From Palleronia sediminis (lineage in GTDB: Bacteria; Pseudomonadota; Alphaproteobacteria; Rhodobacterales; Rhodobacteraceae): a stretch of 64,000 nt of DNA. Every line of letters begins with the position of its first letter. The first letter of the stretch is position 1. The notes beneath the pieces were generated by a model. The model ran no database searches, was not told the origin of the DNA, and saw only the letters and a list, made by a program, of their open reading frames with translations. Below, piece after piece: positions 60,345 to 64,000 of the stretch. Position numbers and translations under genes: made by a program. The stretch is taken from assembly GCF_004358695.1 (NCBI RefSeq), contig NZ_SNAA01000001.1, forward strand, positions 248,001 to 312,000. Reading direction: 5' to 3'.

Positions 60345-60848
60345 CTAGCCCTCGCCGCCGGTGCGGAACCCGATGCCCTTGGGCGCGCCCGACCAGCGTC
60401 GCGACAGCGCGATCAGGTGCAGCGCCGCGTTGGCCGCGCCTCCGCCCTTGTCCTGCGGGCCCGCCCGCACCTCGGCCTGCTCGTAGGTCTCGACGGTGAG
60501 GATGCCATTGCCGATGCACCCCCCGTCGAGCCCCAGCAGCGTCAGCGCCCTGGAACTGTCGTTGCAGACCGTGTCGTAATGCGTCGTCTCGCCGCGGATC
60601 ACGCAGCCCAGCGCCACGAAACCGTCGAAATCGGCGGTCCGCTGGGCGATGCGGATGGCGGTCGGGATCTCGAGCGCGCCGGGCACCTCGACCGTTTCAT
60701 GCGTGGCCCCGACCGCGTCGAGCGCCCGACGCGCGCCCGCGACCAGCGCATCGGCGATATCGCGGTAGTAGGGGGCAACGACGATCAGCAGCTTTGGCGC
60801 CTCGTCGAAACGCGGGGCCGGGAGTTCGTAATGCGACTGGCCGGCCAT
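60345..60848 (-). CDS. ribH: 6,7-dimethyl-8-ribityllumazine synthase
   Basis: This penultimate riboflavin enzyme condenses the ribityl-pyrimidine with dihydroxybutanone phosphate. The 167-residue product contains VAPYYRDIADALVAGARRAL, VPGALEIPTAIRIA, VALGCVIRGETTHYDTVCND (with the active-site His) and GGCIGNGILTVETYEQAEVR. The ATG overlaps the ribBA stop by 1 bp (TGATG). Confidence 0.96.
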   Translation of the reverse strand: MAGQSHYELPAPRFDEAPKLLIVVAPYYRDIADALVAGARRALDAVGATHETVEVPGALEIPTAIRIAQRTADFDGFVALGCVIRGETTHYDTVCNDSSRALTLLGLDGGCIGNGILTVETYEQAEVRAGPQDKGGGAANAALHLIALSRRWSGAPKGIGFRTGGEG

Positions 60849-61951
60849 CAGCGATCCTCCGGGATGCGGCGGGTATCGACGATCTCGAGGCCATAGGCCT
60901 CGAGCCCCACGATGCGGGGCCTGGGCGAATTGCTGAGCAGGATCAGGCGGTTGAGCCCCAGCGCGCTAAGGATCTGCGCGCCGAGCCCGTATTGGCGCAG
61001 CGTCTGTGGCGACACGTCATCGTCATTCGCGATGCGCATCGTCAGGTCGCGCAGCAGCACCAGCACGCCGCGACCTTCGGCGGCGATGGCGCGCATGGCG
61101 CCGCGGAACTCATCGGCCACGCCGGCTGGGCCGATCCCCGCGATATCCTGCAGCGGGTCCATCGCGTGCATCCGCACCGGCACGGGATCGTCGCCCGAGA
61201 CATCGCCCTTGACCAGCACGATATGCTCGGCGCCCTGCGTGGTGTCGGTGTAGATCCGCATGGACCAGTCGCCGCCAAAGGCGGACGTCACCTGCCGCTC
61301 GGCGCTCAGCCGGACGAGGTTGTCGTGGCGCCGACGATAACCGATCAGATCGCTGATCGTCCCGATCTTGAGCCCGTGACGCTGCGCGAAAGCCACGAGA
61401 TCGGGCAGCCGCGCCATCGTTCCGTCCTCGTTCATGATCTCGCAGATCACGCCCGAGGGGTTCAGCCCGGCAAGCCGCGAGATATCGACCGCCGCCTCGG
61501 TATGGCCCGCGCGGACGAGAACGCCGCCCTCGCGCGCGCGCAGCGGAAACACATGGCCCGGCGTGGCGATATCGGCCGATTGCGTCGCGGCGTCGATGGC
61601 GACGGCGACGGTGCGCGCGCGGTCATGCGCCGAGATGCCGGTCGACACCCCCTCGCGCGCCTCGATCGAGACGGTGAACGCGGTCTCGTGCCGCGACGAG
61701 TTGCTCGATGCCATCAGGGGCAGCCCCAGCGCATCGCAACGCGCCGATTCCAGCGCGAGGCAGATCAGCCCCCGCCCCTCGCGCGCCATGAAGTTCACGG
61801 CATCGGGCGTGGCCATCTGGGCAGGAATGACCAGGTCCCCCTCGTTCTCGCGATCCTCGTGGTCGACAAGGATGAACATCCGCCCGTTGCGGGCGTCTTC
61901 GATGATTTCCTCGATCGAGGAAATGGCGTCGGTATAACTGATATCGTCCAT
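60848..61951 (-). CDS. ribBA: 3,4-dihydroxy-2-butanone-4-phosphate synthase with degenerate GTP cyclohydrolase II domain
   Basis: The 367-residue product has a complete RibB half (FILVDHEDRENEGDLVIPAQ, SSNSSRHETAFTVSIEAREG, GHVFPLRAREGGVLVRAGHT-EAAVD). The RibA half (about residues 210-355) has lost the zinc ligands: the usual RVHSECLTGD..LRCDCG region reads VRMHAMDPLQDIAGIG, with no Cys. So it probably makes only dihydroxybutanone phosphate, and a separate RibA should exist elsewhere. The ATG is at 61951. It is in operon with ribH and nusB. Confidence 0.93.
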   Translation of the reverse strand: MDDISYTDAISSIEEIIEDARNGRMFILVDHEDRENEGDLVIPAQMATPDAVNFMAREGRGLICLALESARCDALGLPLMASSNSSRHETAFTVSIEAREGVSTGISAHDRARTVAVAIDAATQSADIATPGHVFPLRAREGGVLVRAGHTEAAVDISRLAGLNPSGVICEIMNEDGTMARLPDLVAFAQRHGLKIGTISDLIGYRRRHDNLVRLSAERQVTSAFGGDWSMRIYTDTTQGAEHIVLVKGDVSGDDPVPVRMHAMDPLQDIAGIGPAGVADEFRGAMRAIAAEGRGVLVLLRDLTMRIANDDDVSPQTLRQYGLGAQILSALGLNRLILLSNSPRPRIVGLEAYGLEIVDTRRIPEDR

Positions 61952-62394
61952 GCGCGCGCAGATAGCCGGTCGCCACGGCGAAGGCCAGAGGCGACGGTCA
62001 TCCGCGACGCGGTGCGTTCCCCCGGCACGCATGTCGTCGGGGCGTTTCGGGTCGGGCGACCCGATGACCGGATCGCCCGTAAGCGAGGAAAGGTGGCGCC
62101 ACCTCTGCGGCGCAAGAACAGTGGCGGGGCGCTACCCCCGGCCGATCGTCCCACCGGTGAAAATCTCGGGCGGACGGACCGATTGCCAGGCCGGACCGCC
62201 CCCGTCGTCTTGCTGTCGTCATCTGCGCGCGACACCGGTATCGCAGACGCGCCTTAACGTCAGGTGAACGGGGTGCGCGATCTTTTCCGCGCGAGCGAGG
62301 AAATGTTCACCTTTCATTCACATCTGCCCGCCAGGGTGACGGTGACGAAACGGTAAGGGCGGTCGGGATGGAACGGGCGGGTACAGGCGACGGG
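61952..62394 (-). other. 443-bp ribE-ribBA intergenic region
   Basis: There is no gene in this gap between ribE and ribBA, unusually long for an otherwise tightly packed operon. It holds GGTGGCGCCACC (62093-62104), a 12-bp palindrome, and a run of GC-rich inverted segments at about 62110-62200. An FMN riboswitch would be natural here, but the conserved RFN blocks are not recognisable in either strand. It may contain a separate ribBA promoter and leader. Confidence 0.4.
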
Positions 62395-62997
62395 TCAGGC
62401 CATGTCGCGCAGACGCGCGACGTAGCGCGCCATCGTGTCGACCTCGAGGTTCACGGGGTCGCCCTCGGCCAGCTCGCCCCAGGTCGTCACGGCCTTGGTA
62501 TGGGGGATGAGATTCACGCCGAACCGCGTGCCGTCGACCTCGTTCACGGTCAGCGACGTCCCGTTCAGCGCGACGGAGCCCTTGGGCGCGATGAACCGCG
62601 CGAACGCCTCGGGCGCGTCGAGGGTAAAGCGCGTCGATCCGCCCTCGTCACGCAGCGATACCACCTGCGCGACCCCGTCGACATGGCCCGAAACGATGTG
62701 GCCGCCCAGCTCGTCGCCCACCCGCAGCGACCGCTCGAGGTTCACCCGCCGCCCGCGGGTCCAGGGCCGCGTGGCAAGTGCGGTGCGCGCGACCGTCTCG
62801 GCGCTGATCTCGACATCGAACCAGTTGCGCGGCTCGGTGCCGGTGGCGATCACGGTGAGGCAGATCCCGTCGCAGGCGATCGACGCCCCCCGCGCGATCC
62901 CCCCGACGTCATAGGCGCATCCGATCCGGGCGCGCAGATCGCCCGATTGCGCGACCTCGAGGATTTCGCCGATATCGGTTATCAAGCCGGTGAACAT
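62395..62997 (-). CDS. ribE: Riboflavin synthase, alpha subunit
   Basis: This last enzyme of riboflavin synthesis dismutates two lumazines. The 200-residue product has the two tandem lumazine-binding repeats: MFTGLITDIGEILEV with GASIACDGICLTVIA, and GHIVSGHVDGVAQVV with GSVALNGTSLTVNEV. The ATG at 62997 follows AAGGAGT, a strong ribosome binding site. It is the first rib gene of the leftward group and diverges from the capsule-export gene. Confidence 0.95.
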   Translation of the reverse strand: MFTGLITDIGEILEVAQSGDLRARIGCAYDVGGIARGASIACDGICLTVIATGTEPRNWFDVEISAETVARTALATRPWTRGRRVNLERSLRVGDELGGHIVSGHVDGVAQVVSLRDEGGSTRFTLDAPEAFARFIAPKGSVALNGTSLTVNEVDGTRFGVNLIPHTKAVTTWGELAEGDPVNLEVDTMARYVARLRDMA

Positions 62998-63136
62998 CCG
63001 ACACTCCTTTGTGCGGGGGATTTCGGTCGGGTATCGCCAAGAGGCGGCGGGCGGGCAAGACCGGGCGCGGGAATACGCCAAAGAATCGCCGGATTTCCGG
63101 GCAATGATAGCGGCGCGATGCCAGACGGGCGACCAG

Positions 63137-64000
63137 ATGACGACGACCGACCGCCATTTCCTGTTCCTCCAGGGGCCGCACGGGCCTTTCTTCGCCCGGC
63201 TGGGCGCCATGCTGCGCCGCGCGGGCGCACGGTGCTGGCGGGTGGGGTTCAACCGCGGCGACCGGGTGTTCTGGCCCGGCAAAGACAGCTTCATCCCCTA
63301 TGACGGGCCCGCCGATGCCTGGCCGCGCGGGTTCTCGAGCCTTGTCGACAGGCTCGGCATCACCGACCTGGTGCTCTACGGCGACACGCGGCCCATCCAT
63401 GCCCGCGCGGTCGAGATCGCGCGGGCCAGGGGACTGCGTATCCATGTCTTCGAAGAGGGCTACCTCCGCCCCTATTGGGTCACCTACGAACGCGGCGGCT
63501 CCAACGGGAATTCCGACCTGATGGAGATCGGGGTGGACCGGATGCAGCAGGCGCTCCGCCGGGCGGAGGCCGAGCTGCCGGTGGCGCCCGCGCATTGGGG
63601 CGACATGCGCCAGCACGTCTTTTACGGCGCGCTTTACCATGCGTTCGTGCTGCTGGGGAACGGGCGGTTCCGCAATTTCCGCCCGCACCGCGCGCAGACC
63701 GTGCGCGAGGAATTCCTGCTGTATCTCAAACGCCTGCTTCTGATGCCCGCCCATTGGATCGACCGCAAGATCGCGACGCGCCGCATCACCAACGGGGGCT
63801 TTCCTTACCATCTGGCGCTGCTCCAGCTCGAACATGACAGCAATTTCCAGCACCATTCCGGGTTCGCCACGGGGGCGGAGTTCCTGTCGCTCGTGGTCGA
63901 GGGCTTTGCCCGCGGCGCGCCGGGGCATCATCATCTCGTCTTCAAGGCGCATCCGCTCGAGGATGGGCGCGGCGACCAGCGCCGCCAGATCCGGGCGCTC
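63137..64000 (+). CDS. Capsular polysaccharide export/biosynthesis protein (KpsS-like), 3' end cut by window
   Basis: An open frame of 288 codons runs off the window end. It starts MTTTDRHFLFLQGPHGPFFA and continues with RVGFNRGDRVFWPGKDSFIP, DLVLYGDTRPIHARAVEIAR, HVFEEGYLRPYWVTYERGGS and LVFKAHPLEDG, all typical of KpsS/Kdo-transferase-like proteins that build the lipid linker of group 2 capsules. An in-frame ATG at 63104 would add 11 residues. It diverges from ribE with 139 bp between starts. Further capsule genes may follow beyond the window. Confidence 0.85.
   Translation, partial: MTTTDRHFLFLQGPHGPFFARLGAMLRRAGARCWRVGFNRGDRVFWPGKDSFIPYDGPADAWPRGFSSLVDRLGITDLVLYGDTRPIHARAVEIARARGLRIHVFEEGYLRPYWVTYERGGSNGNSDLMEIGVDRMQQALRRAEAELPVAPAHWGDMRQHVFYGALYHAFVLLGNGRFRNFRPHRAQTVREEFLLYLKRLLLMPAHWIDRKIATRRITNGGFPYHLALLQLEHDSNFQHHSGFATGAEFLSLVVEGFARGAPGHHHLVFKAHPLEDGRGDQRRQIRAL

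Noticed and set aside
61952-62394. FMN riboswitch upstream of ribBA
   Set aside because: The conserved RFN blocks (GGGGTG..AATTCCCCACCGGCGGT, AGCCCGCGA, GTCCGGATG) cannot be found in order on either strand; only a fragmentary resemblance exists.
1-64000. CRISPR array, prophage, insertion sequence or defence island
   Set aside because: No regularly spaced repeats, transposase, integrase, phage structural or restriction genes other than the lone HNH protein were seen; gene content is core chromosomal.

Overview
This is a contiguous piece of chromosome from a high-GC (roughly 70 percent by eye) alphaproteobacterium, almost certainly Rhodobacterales (Rhodobacteraceae/Roseobacteraceae). The evidence is the conserved order rpmF-plsX-fabH-ihfA-merR, the tight argS-SPOR-nagZ-scpA-scpB operon, ribE-ribBA-ribH-nusB, a long-form dCTP deaminase, DUF2927 and MmcB-type genes, GTTC-N7-GTTC SOS boxes, and a tRNA-His with A73 and no G-1. 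No prophage, insertion sequence, CRISPR array or rRNA is visible. Codon use looks uniform, so this is core chromosome with small accessory patches.

Layout. 0-4.7 kb: an HNH nuclease cut by the window start, then L32, phospholipid and fatty-acid initiation (plsX, fabH), IHF-alpha, a MerR regulator and tRNA-Pro with its terminator. 4.7-16.6 kb: a DUF1127 peptide, dcd, the translationally coupled operon argS-SPOR-nagZ-scpA-scpB-small basic protein (read right to left), a CPA1 antiporter, a dGTPase-like hydrolase, an A-type Fe-S carrier and exonuclease III. 16.6-24.2 kb: uvrA with a perfect SOS box, two MFS transporters, DUF924 and queA. 24.2-31.1 kb: a large AsmA-like protein, bcp coupled to a K+ channel that carries a zinc ribbon, and an M23 peptidase overlapping a bactofilin. 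31.2-38.5 kb: prfB, PBP1A, an AmiC-type amidase, an aminotransferase and a DsbA-like protein. 38.6-46 kb: a 2OG-Fe(II) oxygenase, tpiA, a flavin monooxygenase, a one-cysteine DksA, a DUF2927 lipoprotein pair, OsmC, M48 and DUF3047. 46-55.1 kb: modABC, a FAH-family enzyme, azlCD, a second aminotransferase and a coupled dgoK-dgoA-SMP30 sugar-acid operon. 55.1-59.3 kb: a TSUP permease, rpoH, rluD, tRNA-His and mmcB. 59.3-64 kb: a candidate structured RNA, the riboflavin/nusB operon, and a capsule-export gene running off the window end.

The coding content is mostly orthodox. The non-coding signals are the more interesting part. (1) A purine-rich motif, core G(G/A)GTATTTG followed by an A/G-rich tail, occurs eight times. 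Seven copies lie in the sense orientation just 3' of a gene, and two convergent ends carry facing pairs that can form a hairpin. (2) Alphaproteobacterial SOS boxes lie upstream of uvrA (perfect), mmcB (one mismatch) and, unexpectedly, rpoH, where the box overlaps a 16-bp perfect palindrome in the putative promoter. (3) A structured RNA candidate with its own promoter lies in the 400-bp gap after mmcB. (4) An 18-bp dyad lies between modA and a divergent lipoprotein gene. Among proteins, the odd ones are the zinc-ribbon K+ channel, the cysteine-depleted DksA, the RibBA whose GTP cyclohydrolase II half has lost its zinc cysteines, and several small coupled ORFs of unknown function.
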